Positions 51,283-61,175 of a stretch of DNA of 64,000 bases are shown here, piece by piece. The notes beneath the pieces were generated by a model. It ran no database searches. It was not told the origin of the DNA and saw nothing but the letters and a program-made list of their open reading frames with translations. Within the stretch, counting starts at the first letter, position 1, and the number at the start of each line of letters is the position of its first letter. Source of the stretch: Bacteroidia bacterium (GTDB lineage: Bacteria; Bacteroidota; Bacteroidia; B-17B0; Aurantibacillaceae); contig JAEUTP010000019.1 in the NCBI GenBank assembly GCA_016787705.1, positions 1 through 64,000 of the forward strand. Reading direction: 5' to 3'. The translations under genes and the position numbers were made by a program.

Positions 51283-52503
51283 ATTAGTACACAAAAACAT
51301 ATTGTTATTATTGGTGGTGGTGCAGCAGGTTTTTTTGCAGCAATAAATCTTGCAAAGAAAGACCCTGCCAGTAAGATTTCTATTTTTGAAAAAACAAATA
51401 AGCTTTTATCAAAGGTAAAAGTATCCGGTGGCGGGCGTTGCAACATTACACATCATTGTTTTGAAAATTCTGAACTGGTAAAAAATTATCCGCGTGGCAA
51501 TAAAGAATTGCAACAGGTATTCTCAAAATTTAGTGTGCAGGATACAATAGATTGGTTTAAACAAGAAGGAATTGTTTTAAAAACAGAAGAGGACGGAAGA
51601 ATGTTTCCATACTCTAACGATAGCCAAACCATTATTGATTGCTTTTTAAACCTAGCGCGCGAATTAAAAATAGAAATAAAAACACAATGCGAAGTTCTTT
51701 CTATTCAAAAAAAAGAAACCGGTTTTTTAATTAAAACAAATAATAGCAGCGTCCATGCAGATGCAATTATTTGCGCATTGGGCGGGTATAATAAAACCTC
51801 AGCATATCAAATTATAAAAGATCTTGGTCATACAATCGACGAACCAATTCCCAGTTTGTTTACATTAAACTTTCCTAACGAGATAATAAAAAAAGAATTA
51901 CAAGGTATTAGTGTACAAAATGCTTTAGTAAAAATTGCCAACAGTAAATTAAATTATAATGGTCCGGTTTTAATTACACACTGGGGCCTAAGCGGGCCTG
52001 CTGTTCTAAAACTTTCAGCATTTGCAGCAAAAGAATTTTATAGCCTTAATTACAACTCCACCATTTTTGTGAATTGGGTTTTTCCTTTAAAATCAAATGA
52101 GTTGGAAACCAAATTAAAACGCATTCAAAAAGAAAAACACAAGGCTTTTCCATATACCAATGCGCAATTCGATCTGCCAAAACGCTTATGGGAATTTTTA
52201 TGTTCTTTAGCGGGTATTGATAATACAAAGCCATGGGCAGAGGTAAGCAATAAGCAATTAAATAAATTAAATGAAAATCTTTGCAACAGCCAATTTAAAA
52301 TGGAAGGCAAAACCACTTTTAAAGAAGAGTTTGTTACCTGCGGCGGCGTTAATTTAAAAGAAATAGATTTTAAGACCATGCAAAGCAAACTGGTTCCCGG
52401 GCTGTTCTTTTGCGGCGAAGTGTTGAATATTGACGGCATTACCGGTGGCTTTAATTTTCAAAATGCCTGGAGTACAGGCTGGCTTTGTTCGCAAAGTATA
52501 TGA
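51283..52503 (+). CDS. BaiN/HI0933-family NAD(P)/FAD-dependent oxidoreductase, ATT start suspected
   Basis: From 51283 the frame reads ISTQKHIVIIGGGAAGFFAA, giving the FAD dinucleotide motif GxGxxG (here GGGAAG), then LLSKVKVSGGGRCNITHHCF, ALGGYN and the end GEVLNIDGITGGFNFQNAWS, the full HI0933/YhiN layout (about 406 residues). In-frame ATG/GTG/TTG codons before TTG 51508 are absent; a TTG start would remove the FAD motif. ATT 51283 is the natural start, four bases after the mnmD stop. It probably reduces an unsaturated or disulfide substrate; the physiological one is unknown. Third gene of the MMPL operon. Confidence 0.82.
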   Translation: MSTQKHIVIIGGGAAGFFAAINLAKKDPASKISIFEKTNKLLSKVKVSGGGRCNITHHCFENSELVKNYPRGNKELQQVFSKFSVQDTIDWFKQEGIVLKTEEDGRMFPYSNDSQTIIDCFLNLARELKIEIKTQCEVLSIQKKETGFLIKTNNSSVHADAIICALGGYNKTSAYQIIKDLGHTIDEPIPSLFTLNFPNEIIKKELQGISVQNALVKIANSKLNYNGPVLITHWGLSGPAVLKLSAFAAKEFYSLNYNSTIFVNWVFPLKSNELETKLKRIQKEKHKAFPYTNAQFDLPKRLWEFLCSLAGIDNTKPWAEVSNKQLNKLNENLCNSQFKMEGKTTFKEEFVTCGGVNLKEIDFKTMQSKLVPGLFFCGEVLNIDGITGGFNFQNAWSTGWLCSQSI

Positions 52504-52575
52504 TTTGTTGATACAATTTTTAAAAGGCATTACATTCATCGCCTATCTTTATGCCTGCAAAAACAAAAACAGAAT

Positions 52576-53223
52576 ATGAAATTTTTTATTGATACAGCCA
52601 ACCTGGCTCAAATTAAGGAAGCACAAGACCTTGGTGTTTTAGATGGTGTTACAACTAACCCTTCATTAATGGCAAAAGAAGGCATTAAAGGCCAGGAAAA
52701 TATTTTAAAACATTATGTTGATATTTGTAATATTGTTACAGGAGATGTAAGCGCCGAAGTTATTTCAACAGATTTTGACGGCATGGTAAAAGAAGGAGAA
52801 GCGTTGGCAAAATTACACCCACGTATTGTTGTAAAAGTACCTATGATAAAAGATGGTGTAAAAGCAATAAAATATTTTACTGAGCAAGGCATTAAAACAA
52901 ACTGTACACTTGTATTTTCTGCAGGTCAGGCATTATTAGCAGCAAAAGCCGGCGCATCATACGTATCTCCTTTTATTGGACGGTTGGATGATGTTAGTAC
53001 CGATGGACTAACGCTAATCGAAGATATTCGCATTATTTATGATAATTACGGTTACGAAACTGAAATTTTAGCGGCAAGTGTTCGTCACCCAATGCATATA
53101 ATAGAATGTGCAAAAATTGGTGCAGATGTTATTACTGCACCATTAAGTGCAATTGCTGCATTATTAAAACATCCGTTAACCGATAGTGGTTTAGCTCAGT
53201 TTTTAGCTGATGCTAAAAAGTAG
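52576..53223 (+). CDS. fsa: Fructose-6-phosphate aldolase/transaldolase-like protein
   Basis: [20 protein letters not shown] and [18 protein letters not shown] open the small transaldolase (FSA/TalC) family; the Schiff-base lysine is in [10 protein letters not shown], and [15 protein letters not shown] plus [12 protein letters not shown] follow. The 215-residue length is normal. The enzyme would make or cleave fructose-6-phosphate, or act as a transaldolase in the pentose phosphate pathway; the two roles are not separable by eye. It has 72 bp upstream of spacer with TATCTTTA, a near -7 element. Confidence 0.9.
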   Translation: MKFFIDTANLAQIKEAQDLGVLDGVTTNPSLMAKEGIKGQENILKHYVDICNIVTGDVSAEVISTDFDGMVKEGEALAKLHPRIVVKVPMIKDGVKAIKYFTEQGIKTNCTLVFSAGQALLAAKAGASYVSPFIGRLDDVSTDGLTLIEDIRIIYDNYGYETEILAASVRHPMHIIECAKIGADVITAPLSAIAALLKHPLTDSGLAQFLADAKK

Positions 53224-53311
53224 ATCCGTTTGGTAAATCCCTCATTTTTAATTAAAAATGGCAAAAAAAGGGCCTTTTTGTTCATTTTTAAATCATAAAA
53301 GGTAAATAATT

Positions 53312-53341
53312 TTTGGGATTAATCAAATAATACTATCTTTG
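53312..53341 (+). promoter_or_regulatory. Promoter of rpsO: TTTG-N18-TATCTTTG
   Basis: TTTG at 53312-53315 and a perfect TATCTTTG at 53334-53341 are 18 bases apart. The -7 box ends 21 bp before the rpsO ATG. Confidence 0.75.
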
Positions 53342-53362
53342 TATCCTTAAAAAAATAATACA

Positions 53363-53632
53363 ATGTATTTAACATCACAAGTAAAGAAAGACATTTTCAA
53401 AAAACACGGAGGAGCTGAAAAAAACACAGGGAGCTCAGAATCGCAAATTGCGTTATTTACTCTTCGTATTGATCATTTAACTAATCACTTAAAAAATAAT
53501 AAAAAAGATTTTGGTACTCAACGTTCATTATTGAACTTAGTAGGTAAACGTCGTGCGTTATTAGATTATTTAAAGAAAACAGATCTAATGCGTTACCGTG
53601 CTATCATTAAAACATTAGATATCCGTAAGTAA
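53363..53632 (+). CDS. rpsO: 30S ribosomal protein S15
   Basis: The 89-residue protein contains KHGGAEKNTGSSESQIALFT, HLTNHLKNNKKDFGTQRSLL and LVGKRRALLDYLKKTDLMRY, diagnostic of S15. It binds 16S rRNA in the central domain of the 30S platform. It has its own promoter and terminator and precedes pnp, the rpsO-pnp order widespread in bacteria. Normal length, nothing odd. Confidence 0.97.
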   Translation: MYLTSQVKKDIFKKHGGAEKNTGSSESQIALFTLRIDHLTNHLKNNKKDFGTQRSLLNLVGKRRALLDYLKKTDLMRYRAIIKTLDIRK

Positions 53633-53659
53633 TTTTGCGGGCTTGAATTATTAAAAGGG

Positions 53660-53692
53660 GGCATTTCGAAATTTATTCGAAGTGCCTTTTTT
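53660..53692 (+). terminator. Rho-independent terminator between rpsO and pnp
   Basis: GGCATTTCGAA (53660-53670) pairs with TTCGAAGTGCC (53676-53686), one G-T pair, over a 5-base loop, then six T. pnp has no obvious consensus promoter after it, so partial readthrough may supply pnp. Confidence 0.8.
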
Positions 53693-53757
53693 ATTAAGAC
53701 ACTAAAACAATATATAAACCCGTTCCGAAAACGTCGGAACACAAAACAAAAACAAAT

Positions 53758-55899
53758 ATGTCACAAATAGGAACAACACACACATTTGATATTGGCGATG
53801 GGCGCATGATATCACTTGAAACAGGAAAACTGGCTAAACAAGCCGATGGCGCTGTAGTAGTAAGAATGGGCGATACCATGATATTAGCTACTATCGTAAG
53901 TAATAAAGATGCCAAAGAAGGCGTTGATTTTTTACCATTAACAGTTGATTACCAGGAAAAATATGCCTCAACAGGCCGTTTTCCGGGAGGATTTTTTAAA
54001 CGCGAAGCAAAATTATCTGATTACGAGGTTTTAATTTCACGTATTGTGGATCGTGCTTTACGCCCACAATTTCCCGATGATTATCATGCAGATACTCAAT
54101 TAATGTTATCATTAATTTCTTCTGATAAAGAAAATATACCTGATGCTTTAGTAGGGTTAGCAGCTTCGGCAGCAATTGCAGTAAGTGATATTCCTTTTAA
54201 TGGTGGTATCAGCGAAGTACGCGTTGCGAAAATTGATGGCAAATTAGTTATCAATCCAACAAAATCACAATTAGTGGGTTGCACGCTTGAAATGATCGTT
54301 GCCGGTTCTGCTACAGATATATGTATGGTGGAAGGTGAAATGAGCGAAGTAAGCGAAGCAGAAATGCTGGAAGCTATTAAGTTTGCGCACGAAGCCATTA
54401 AAATTCAAATTAAAGAGATCCACAATTTTGCTGTAAAAGCAGGTTTAAAAACCAAACGTGAATACAATCACGAAACTAATGATGCAGAACTTAAAGCAAA
54501 AGTAATGAAAGAAACTTACGATGCTGTTTATGCTGCCGCTAAAAAATTAGATCCTAATAAACACAATCGTAAGGCTAATTTTAAAGCACCTTTAGAAGAA
54601 TTTAAAAAACAATATTCGGCTGAAGAATTAAAAGAAAAAGAAGCTTTAATAAATAAATATTATCATGAGGTTGAATATGTGGCAGTTCGTCGCATGGCAA
54701 TTGATGAAAAAGTGCGTTTGGATGGCCGTAAAACAACCGATATCCGTCCTATATGGGCTGAAGCAGGTTACCTGCCTACTCCACACGGTAGCGCTGTATT
54801 TACACGTGGTGAAACACAATCGTTAACTACTGTAACTTTAGGTACACCATTAGATAAATTAAAAATTGATGGCGCTTTTAACAGCGGTGAAGAAACTTTT
54901 ATTTTACATTACAACTTCCCCGGCTTTAGTACCGGTGAGGCAAAACCTAACCGTGGCGTTGGCCGCCGTGAGGTTGGACATGGTAACCTTGCATTACGCG
55001 CGTTAAAAAAAGTGGTACCAATGGATACAGGTTATACCATTCGCGTAGTAAGTGATATTTTAGAAAGTAATGGTTCATCATCTATGGCAACTGTTTGCGC
55101 CGGTACATTAGCGTTAATGGATGCAGGTGTGAAGATCAAGAAACCGGTTGCAGGTATAGCAATGGGTTTAATTACCGATGAAAAAGGAGATTACGCAATC
55201 TTATCTGATATTTTAGGTGATGAAGATCATTTAGGAGATATGGATTTTAAAGTGTGTGGTACTAAAGACGGTATTACTGCAGTACAAATGGATCTTAAAG
55301 TAAATGGCTTACCATACGAAGTAATGGCAAAGGCTATGGAACAAGCTAAACAGGGCCGTTTACACATTATGAACGAAATGTTGAAAGCAATTGATACACC
55401 TCGTGCAGATTACAAAGAACATGCACCACGCTTTGAAAGAATTGTGATTGCCGGTGAATTTATTGGCGCTATTATTGGCCCTGGTGGAAAAGTGATTCAG
55501 GAAATGCAAAAAGCAACCAATACTACCATTGTAATTACAGAAGTTGATAAAACCGGTGTTGTTGAAATTTTTGGAACTAATCTTACTGACGTTACTGCTG
55601 CTAAAGCGAGAATTAAAGGTATTGTTACAGTACCTGAAGTTGGAGATATTTACCAGGCAAAAGTAAAAACAATTATGCCTTATGGTGCTTTTGTTGAAAT
55701 TATGCCGGGTAAAGATGGTTTATTACACATTAGCGAGTACGATTGGAAACGTATTGACACTTTAGAAGGTGTTTTAAAAGAAGGCGATGTGGTTGAAGTA
55801 AAATATGTTGGTGATGATCCAAAAACCAAAAAAATTAAATTAAGCCGTAAAGTTCTTTTACCAAAACCTGAAGGAATGGTAGAAAAGAAAGACGCTTAA
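53758..55899 (+). CDS. pnp: Polyribonucleotide nucleotidyltransferase (PNPase)
   Basis: The 713-residue enzyme has two RNase PH-type cores ([20 protein letters not shown] and [20 protein letters not shown]), the [11 protein letters not shown] segment, a KH domain ([20 protein letters not shown]) and a C-terminal S1 domain ([20 protein letters not shown]). It degrades RNA from the 3' end using phosphate and is part of the degradosome. It follows rpsO after a terminator and ends at its own strong terminator. Length and motifs are normal. Confidence 0.97.
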   Translation: MSQIGTTHTFDIGDGRMISLETGKLAKQADGAVVVRMGDTMILATIVSNKDAKEGVDFLPLTVDYQEKYASTGRFPGGFFKREAKLSDYEVLISRIVDRALRPQFPDDYHADTQLMLSLISSDKENIPDALVGLAASAAIAVSDIPFNGGISEVRVAKIDGKLVINPTKSQLVGCTLEMIVAGSATDICMVEGEMSEVSEAEMLEAIKFAHEAIKIQIKEIHNFAVKAGLKTKREYNHETNDAELKAKVMKETYDAVYAAAKKLDPNKHNRKANFKAPLEEFKKQYSAEELKEKEALINKYYHEVEYVAVRRMAIDEKVRLDGRKTTDIRPIWAEAGYLPTPHGSAVFTRGETQSLTTVTLGTPLDKLKIDGAFNSGEETFILHYNFPGFSTGEAKPNRGVGRREVGHGNLALRALKKVVPMDTGYTIRVVSDILESNGSSSMATVCAGTLALMDAGVKIKKPVAGIAMGLITDEKGDYAILSDILGDEDHLGDMDFKVCGTKDGITAVQMDLKVNGLPYEVMAKAMEQAKQGRLHIMNEMLKAIDTPRADYKEHAPRFERIVIAGEFIGAIIGPGGKVIQEMQKATNTTIVITEVDKTGVVEIFGTNLTDVTAAKARIKGIVTVPEVGDIYQAKVKTIMPYGAFVEIMPGKDGLLHISEYDWKRIDTLEGVLKEGDVVEVKYVGDDPKTKKIKLSRKVLLPKPEGMVEKKDA

Positions 55900-55921
55900 T
55901 AAATATTCTAAATTCTTAAGT

Positions 55922-55957
55922 AAAACTCCGGTTTCATTACTGAAACCGGAGTTTTTT
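55922..55957 (+). terminator. Rho-independent terminator of pnp
   Basis: AAAACTCCGGTTTC (55922-55935) pairs perfectly with GAAACCGGAGTTTT (55942-55955) over a 6-base loop, ending in six T. Confidence 0.9.
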
Positions 55958-56033
55958 GTTAAAAAGCTGTTTAGAAGCTGTTAAAAACCCTCTACCCAAC
56001 TAAAGTGGCATCAAATTCGTATTGTTTAATGAG

Positions 56034-56186
56034 ATGACAGATATTGCATTAAAAAGGCTTAAGATCAACAATATTAAAAAGGCAATTGCATTTATTGCTT
56101 TATGTATTCTTTTGGTAGTATTGGATAAAGTTTATTCTTTATCTCCTTCAAAAACAATGGCGCACCAAACAGCCATTCAAAAATAA
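56034..56186 (+). CDS. Possible small membrane peptide (50 aa)
   Basis: ATG 56034 opens 50 codons reading MTDIALKRLKINNIKKAIAF, then a hydrophobic stretch IALCILLVVL and a soluble end. A basic N-terminus and one membrane helix fit a small membrane peptide. It has no clear ribosome-binding site and ends one base before the minus-strand gene at 56188. It may be real or a chance ORF. Confidence 0.35.
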   Translation: MTDIALKRLKINNIKKAIAFIALCILLVVLDKVYSLSPSKTMAHQTAIQK

Positions 56187-56187
56187 A

Positions 56188-56961
56188 TTACCAGTTTCTT
56201 TCCTCACTTAGATTTTTTCGGTGTATCCACTTATAACGTGGCCTTACAAACGGATTTTTTCCACCTTTCTCTAATTTTACAACAAAGCTAAGAGAGTGCT
56301 GTAAATAATTTTGGGATGTTTTAAATAATCGTATAGGACTCATTCCAAATTTAGCAAGGCTTTGTATGTTAATACCAAAAGCGCGTGTTATCCAAAAATT
56401 TGATCCTAAACCAACATTAATATTTCCGCCAATTGGCAATGAACGAACACTCCTAAATGTGGCTCCGGCACCATACACAAAATAAGGATCAAAGCGACTG
56501 TTCTTTCCCAGCATTTTATTGATACTGTTTTTAAAATTAATATCCAAAGAAAGAAAAATGCCCGCTTTTCCCACTTCATTATTAATAATCTTAAAACCTT
56601 TATAAGTATTAAAATTAAAAGCGCCTTCCATACTAAAACTTTTCTTTAATGATTTTTCTACCGTAAGGCGTGTTGGATATGGTCTTACGTTCCATCTTGG
56701 TAACGCATTAAATAAATATTTAAACGGACTCCCATCATCATCAACCACATTACCGCCAATGCCAATCATCCAATAAGGTTTAGCCCCTCGCTTTTTACTT
56801 CCCCCTTGTTTAGCAGGAGTGGATTTACCTCTGCTGTCCTTTTCTTTATTTGTGATGGTAGTGGATTTTGTTTTTGTCTTTTGTCCAAATGCATTATTCA
56901 TACACAATGTGCTAAATACAAATAGTAACAAGAATGAAAATATCTTTACTTTAATTTTCAC
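56188..56961 (-). CDS. Outer-membrane beta-barrel-like protein, hypothetical (257 aa)
   Basis: A signal peptide (about 1-26, FSFLLLFVFSTLCMNNAFG) is followed by a Lys/Thr-rich linker (about 27-60) and alternating beta-strand-like segments with aromatic ends: KPYWMIGIGGNVVDDDGSPF, FSMEGAFNFNTYKGF, FDPYFVYGAGATFRSV and GNINVGLGSNFWITRAFGIN. This is the look of a small eight-to-ten-strand OmpA/OmpW-type barrel. No peptidoglycan-binding domain is present. It follows wecB on the minus strand with a 3-bp gap, so they are probably cotranscribed. Function unknown. Confidence 0.75.
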   Translation of the reverse strand: MKIKVKIFSFLLLFVFSTLCMNNAFGQKTKTKSTTITNKEKDSRGKSTPAKQGGSKKRGAKPYWMIGIGGNVVDDDGSPFKYLFNALPRWNVRPYPTRLTVEKSLKKSFSMEGAFNFNTYKGFKIINNEVGKAGIFLSLDINFKNSINKMLGKNSRFDPYFVYGAGATFRSVRSLPIGGNINVGLGSNFWITRAFGINIQSLAKFGMSPIRLFKTSQNYLQHSLSFVVKLEKGGKNPFVRPRYKWIHRKNLSEERNW

Positions 56962-56964
56962 CGA

Positions 56965-58113
56965 TTATATAATGTACTTAATTATTTCTGCGCATATAAA
57001 TTCGGCTGCATGCCCATCACCATAAAGCTTAGGAAATTTAAGATCAGTTCTGTTATTTAATGTTTCAAAAGCCTTTTTAATTTTTTCTTCGCTAGCATCG
57101 GCTATTATTGCTGTTCCACACTCAACCAATTCTATCCATTCTGTTTCGGGGCGAAGAATAACGCAAGGCTTTTCAAAATAAAAAGCTTCTTTTTGTACAC
57201 CGCCACTATCGGTCATAACCAACTTACAATTTTTTTCAAGCGAAACCATTTCTAAAAAAGATGCTGGGTCACATATTTTAAATTGTGTATTACCTTTAAT
57301 TTCAGAATATAATTTTTTATCAAGATTCGTCTCAAGCAATTTAGATGTGCGCGGATGTAAAGGCAATACAACATCCAGTTTACTTTCTTTACAAATATCA
57401 TTTAAAGCTGTAAACAAAGCATTTAAACGTTTTGGCTCATCGGTATTATTGTTACGATGAATTGTTGCCAAAATAAATTTATTTTTTTGCAATTTTAATT
57501 TATCAAGAATAGCTGTTTTACTTTCTGCAACTTCACTAAAAAATAAGCTGTTATCGTACATTACATCGCCACAGTGATAGATCTTTGGGTTATTGGCATT
57601 GTAGGGTGGCAATGCATCATTCTTAAATCCTTCTTTTCTTAAATTGCTTAATCCCGTTTTTGTTGGGGAAAATAAAAAAGAGCTAACATGATCGCACATA
57701 ATACGGTTAACTTCTTCGGGCATGGCCTTATTAAATGAGCGAAGACCCGCTTCAATATGTACAACCGGTACATGAATTTTAACAGCTGCCATAGCGCCGG
57801 CCAATGTAGAATTTGTATCACCATACAACACAATGGCATTTGGCTTTTCTTTTATTAAAATTTCTTCAATACCCGTTATCATAGCAGCGGTTTGCACACC
57901 ATGGCCGCCACTACCAACATTTAAATTATAATCAGGTGCAGGAATGCCCAGCTCATCAAAAAATACCTGGCTCATATTGGCATCGTAATGCTGGCCGGTA
58001 TGAACAATAATTTCTTTTAACTGTTTGCTGTACTTATTTTTTATTGCCCTGCTCAAAGCCGCTGCTTTAATGATCTGCGGCCTGGCGCCAATAATAGTAA
58101 CTATCTTAATCAT
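56965..58113 (-). CDS. wecB: UDP-N-acetylglucosamine 2-epimerase (non-hydrolysing)
   Basis: MIKIVTIIGARPQIIKAAAL opens the enzyme; IVHTGQHYDANMSQVFFDEL, IVLYGDTNSTLAGAMAAVKI, VHIEAGLRSFNKAMPEEVNR, ATIHRNNNTDEPKRLNALF and VMTDSGGVQKEAFYFEKPCV follow in order. The 382 residues are the normal length. It makes UDP-ManNAc from UDP-GlcNAc for surface polysaccharides or lipopolysaccharide. It precedes the barrel protein. No glycosyltransferase genes are near, so the pathway partner is outside the window. Confidence 0.92.
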   Translation of the reverse strand: MIKIVTIIGARPQIIKAAALSRAIKNKYSKQLKEIIVHTGQHYDANMSQVFFDELGIPAPDYNLNVGSGGHGVQTAAMITGIEEILIKEKPNAIVLYGDTNSTLAGAMAAVKIHVPVVHIEAGLRSFNKAMPEEVNRIMCDHVSSFLFSPTKTGLSNLRKEGFKNDALPPYNANNPKIYHCGDVMYDNSLFFSEVAESKTAILDKLKLQKNKFILATIHRNNNTDEPKRLNALFTALNDICKESKLDVVLPLHPRTSKLLETNLDKKLYSEIKGNTQFKICDPASFLEMVSLEKNCKLVMTDSGGVQKEAFYFEKPCVILRPETEWIELVECGTAIIADASEEKIKKAFETLNNRTDLKFPKLYGDGHAAEFICAEIIKYII

Positions 58114-58170
58114 TTTTAAATTCTAAATTTATTAATCAGGATTTGTCTTACATCTTTTATCATCTGACCT

Positions 58171-58869
58171 TTACAAAAGTCCTTCATCAGCAAAACTAAA
58201 ATAGGTTTGATCGCCAATTATCAGATGATCGTGTAAAGGAATTTCAAATGTTTTTAATGCTTCTTTTAATTTATTCGTAATTACTTTATCTTCCATGCTC
58301 GGAGTTACTTGTCCGCTGGGATGATTATGTGCGATGATAATTCCACTTGCATTATTCTCAATAGCAGATTTACAAATCAATCTAATATCCACAACTGTTC
58401 CCGATATGCCGCCTTTACTTAAATTCTCTTCTTTAATTACCTGGTTAGCACGGTTCATGATCAGCACCCAGAATTCTTCATGCGGCAGATCGCTCAATCG
58501 CTTGTGAAGAATTTGATAAGCCACATTACTTGAAGTTATTTTTACTTTTTGAGTAGTTTCAAGATCTGTTCTTCTACGCCCCAATTCAAAAGCCGCGGCA
58601 ATATTCACTGCCTTTGCCTCGCCTACTCCTTTATATTTTTTAAGTTCGGCCAGGCTTAATTTTGCCAATACATTAATATTATTTCCGTTCTCAGAAAGCA
58701 TACGTTGAGCCAGTTGTATCGCTGTTTCTTTTCTATTGCCAGAGCCTAAAATAATAGCAATTAACTCGGCATCGCTCAAATTCTGGCGGCCCAATGTTGC
58801 TAATTTTTCTCTCGGACGATCGTCTTCCGATAAAGATTTAATATTAATATGTTTCAGGTTGTTTTCCAA
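58171..58869 (-). CDS. radC: RadC family (JAB/MPN-domain) protein
   Basis: An N-terminal helix-hairpin-helix region (DAELIAIILGSGNRKETAIQ, LKKYKGVGEAKAVNIAAAFE) is followed by the MPN/JAB metalloprotease-type domain with HNHPSGQVTPSMEDKVIT (H-x-HPSG...D) and PLHDHLIIGD. The 232 residues are normal. RadC-type proteins were named for repair, but the role is not settled. It is divergent from the MFS gene and has its own promoter region. Confidence 0.92.
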   Translation of the reverse strand: MENNLKHINIKSLSEDDRPREKLATLGRQNLSDAELIAIILGSGNRKETAIQLAQRMLSENGNNINVLAKLSLAELKKYKGVGEAKAVNIAAAFELGRRRTDLETTQKVKITSSNVAYQILHKRLSDLPHEEFWVLIMNRANQVIKEENLSKGGISGTVVDIRLICKSAIENNASGIIIAHNHPSGQVTPSMEDKVITNKLKEALKTFEIPLHDHLIIGDQTYFSFADEGLL

Positions 58870-58939
58870 GGGAGGTTAAAAATACAAAATTGATTGGCTT
58901 TACAAAGTGTATTTATTAGAAACTATTAATTTTCTTCAC

Positions 58940-58947
58940 TAATTTTG
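58940..58947 (+). promoter_or_regulatory. -7 promoter element TAATTTTG of the MFS gene
   Basis: A perfect TAnnTTTG match ends nine bases before ATG 58957 and covers the alternative TTG at 58945, which it therefore argues against. Confidence 0.6.
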
Positions 58948-58956
58948 AACAAGTTT

Positions 58957-60219
58957 ATGGCACTTGTAAAATCTGAATCTTTAGAAATATTTAATATCAA
59001 AGAGTTTCGCTTGTTCATCATGGTGAGATTGTTTTTAACCCTTGCCATTCAAATGCAATTCAGCACCATTTATTTACAGATCTATTACGAGCATTCAAAA
59101 CAAGAAGTTGTTTTAGGTTTAATAGGTTTAACAGAAGCTATTCCATTTATCATTACCTGTTTTTTTAGTGGACATGTTGCTGATATCCTTCATAAAAAGA
59201 AAATATTATTGACCGGAACAATTTTACTTTTATTGGGAGCATTGTTTTTGTATTTAAATTCAGAACCTGTTATTCATTTATTTAAAGAAATGGGTATGAT
59301 AGCTTTGTTTGCAATTGTATTTGCGTTTGGAGTTATACGTGCTTTTTTAGGCGCGGTTACAAATCCATTTATGAGCCAACTGGTACCGCGAAAATACTAT
59401 ACACACTCTGCCACCTGGAATAGCACAGCCTGGCATACAGGAGCTATACTTGGCCCGGTATTGGCGGGTTTGATATATGGCAGCAATAATACGTTAAATG
59501 CAAATTATTGTCATTTATTAGAAGTTGTTTTTTTTATACTTGCTTTATTTTTTATCTGGCAAATTAAAAATGCCGGCGCACCTGAAATTCGCGAGAAAAA
59601 AGAAACTGTTTTTGAAAGCATGAAAATAGGTTTAAATTTTGTGTTCAAACAAAAAATGGTTTTAAGTGCTATTACCTTAGATCTGTTTGCTGTTTTATTT
59701 GGTGGTGCGGTTGCATTAATTCCGGCGTTTACAGATAAAGTTTTGCATCTTGGTCCTGAAGCTTATGGTTTGCTTAGAACAGCGCCCGCTATTGGCGCTG
59801 TTATCTCAGCATTTATTATGGTGGCTTACCCGCCTGCAAAAAAAGCCGGTGTTGCTTTAATGTGGTCGGTGATTGCTTTTGGCATATTTACTATTTTGTT
59901 TGCTGTAAGTACCAATTACTGGCTGGCCTGTGCCATGTTATTTTTTACAGGTGCTTTTGATAATGTGAGTGTAGTGGTACGACACAGTATTTTACAATTA
60001 CTAACGCCTGATAATATGAGAGGAAGAGTGAGCGCCATCAATAATATTTTTGTTGGGAGCAGTAATGAAATTGGTGCTTTTGAAAGTGGCTTTGCTGCCA
60101 AGCTGTTTGGGCTTGTACCTTCTATTGCGTTTGGTGGCGCAATGACCATATTAACTGTTTTTGGTATTGACAGGATAAATCCAAAATTAAAAAAACTGGA
60201 TATTAATAAATTGCAATAA
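58957..60219 (+). CDS. MFS transporter (enterobactin-exporter-like MFS_3 type)
   Basis: The 420-residue protein has about twelve hydrophobic helices, LGLIGLTEAIPFIITCFFSG in the first half, GHVADILHKKKILLTGTILL (the loop 2-3 motif A, here ADxxxxxKxLL) and a second-half copy (GAVISAFIMVAYPPAKKAGV). It belongs to the MFS_3 type used for small-molecule or siderophore export. No substrate can be read. ATG 58957 is used because the -7 element sits just upstream of it. A small repeat separates it from the TIGR02757 gene. Confidence 0.88.
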   Translation: MALVKSESLEIFNIKEFRLFIMVRLFLTLAIQMQFSTIYLQIYYEHSKQEVVLGLIGLTEAIPFIITCFFSGHVADILHKKKILLTGTILLLLGALFLYLNSEPVIHLFKEMGMIALFAIVFAFGVIRAFLGAVTNPFMSQLVPRKYYTHSATWNSTAWHTGAILGPVLAGLIYGSNNTLNANYCHLLEVVFFILALFFIWQIKNAGAPEIREKKETVFESMKIGLNFVFKQKMVLSAITLDLFAVLFGGAVALIPAFTDKVLHLGPEAYGLLRTAPAIGAVISAFIMVAYPPAKKAGVALMWSVIAFGIFTILFAVSTNYWLACAMLFFTGAFDNVSVVVRHSILQLLTPDNMRGRVSAINNIFVGSSNEIGAFESGFAAKLFGLVPSIAFGGAMTILTVFGIDRINPKLKKLDINKLQ

Positions 60220-60220
60220 C

Positions 60221-60346
60221 TGTTACTTCGAGCACTGCAAAAGCCTGGTAGGATTTTGATCGGGAAAGTGTGTTAGCTTTTATAACACTTCTCGCAAGCG
60301 CACAAGCTCGCTCAAAGACAATCGCTTTGCCATGCTCGACATAACA
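60221..60346. repeat. Dispersed intergenic inverted-repeat element
   Basis: TGTTACTTCGAGCA (60221-60234) and TGCTCGACATAACA (60333-60346) are imperfect inverse ends of a 126-bp non-coding element containing AACACTTCTCGC and further GCTCG phrases. This resembles the Bacteroidota repeat family with TGTCATTTCGAGC/GCTCGAAATGACA ends (known from memory). It fills the whole space between the MFS and TIGR02757 genes. Confidence 0.65.
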
Positions 60347-60360
60347 GGACAAACTAATTC

Positions 60361-61140
60361 ATGACTAAAAAAAATATTTTAAATATTAAAGAACTTTTAG
60401 ATGAGAAACATTTAAAATACAATAACAGATCTTTTATTGAAAACGATCCAATTTCCATTCCCCATTTATTTACTAAAAAAGAAGATATTGAGATCTCTGC
60501 TTTCCTGGCCGCTACAATAGCCTGGGGAAATAGAAAATCAATTATTATAAACGCTACACGCTTAATGGATTGGATGGATAACTCACCTCACGACTTTATT
60601 TTAAATCACTCAAAAAAAGAATTAAAGCCTTTTGAAAAATTTGTACATCGTACGTTTAACGGCTCAGATTGCATTTTCTTTTTGAGTTCATTAAAAAATA
60701 TTTATACAAATAATAAAGATCTTGAAGCCGCTTTTAAAAATGTAATAGAAAAAGATGATCTTAATTTAAAACATAATATTGTAAGCTTTCGTAATTTATT
60801 TTTAGAAACAAAACATTTATCAAGATCAGAAAAACATATTTCAGATCCTTCCAAAAAATCGAGTGCCAAGCGACTCTGCATGTTCTTAAGATGGATGGTA
60901 AGAGATGACAAAAAAGGTGTTGATTTTGGTATTTGGAAAAGCATTTCAGCAAAAGATCTTTGCCTGCCGCTTGATGTTCACACAGGCAATGTAAGCCGCA
61001 CTTTAGGTTTATTAAAAAGAACGCAGAACGATTGGCAAGCCGTTGAAGAAATTACAGAAGTATTAAAACAATTAGATCCAAACGATCCTATAAAATATGA
61101 TTTTGCCTTGTTTGGAATTGGTGTAAATAAGGATTTGTAA
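60361..61140 (+). CDS. TIGR02757 (DUF2400) family protein
   Basis: The 259 residues match the family: ELLDEKHLKYNNRSFIENDP, SIPHLFTKKEDIEISAFLAA, TIAWGNRKSIIINATRLMDW and LCMFLRWMVRDDKKGVDFGI, with CLPLDVHTGNVSRTLGLLKR and QLDPNDPIKYDFALFGIG near the end. The function is unknown to me; the helical layout with a late Asp resembles HhH-GPD-like repair folds, which is inference. It is flanked by intergenic repeats on both sides. Confidence 0.88.
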   Translation: MTKKNILNIKELLDEKHLKYNNRSFIENDPISIPHLFTKKEDIEISAFLAATIAWGNRKSIIINATRLMDWMDNSPHDFILNHSKKELKPFEKFVHRTFNGSDCIFFLSSLKNIYTNNKDLEAAFKNVIEKDDLNLKHNIVSFRNLFLETKHLSRSEKHISDPSKKSSAKRLCMFLRWMVRDDKKGVDFGIWKSISAKDLCLPLDVHTGNVSRTLGLLKRTQNDWQAVEEITEVLKQLDPNDPIKYDFALFGIGVNKDL

Positions 61141-61175
61141 GAATAGTAATTTAGTCGTCACCCTGAAATTGAATC

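Noticed and set aside
53244..53290. Palindromic AT-rich stretch and AAAAAGGGCCTTTTT after the aldolase gene as terminators
   Set aside because: The stems are too tight or AT-only to be convincing, although partial termination before the rpsO promoter is possible.
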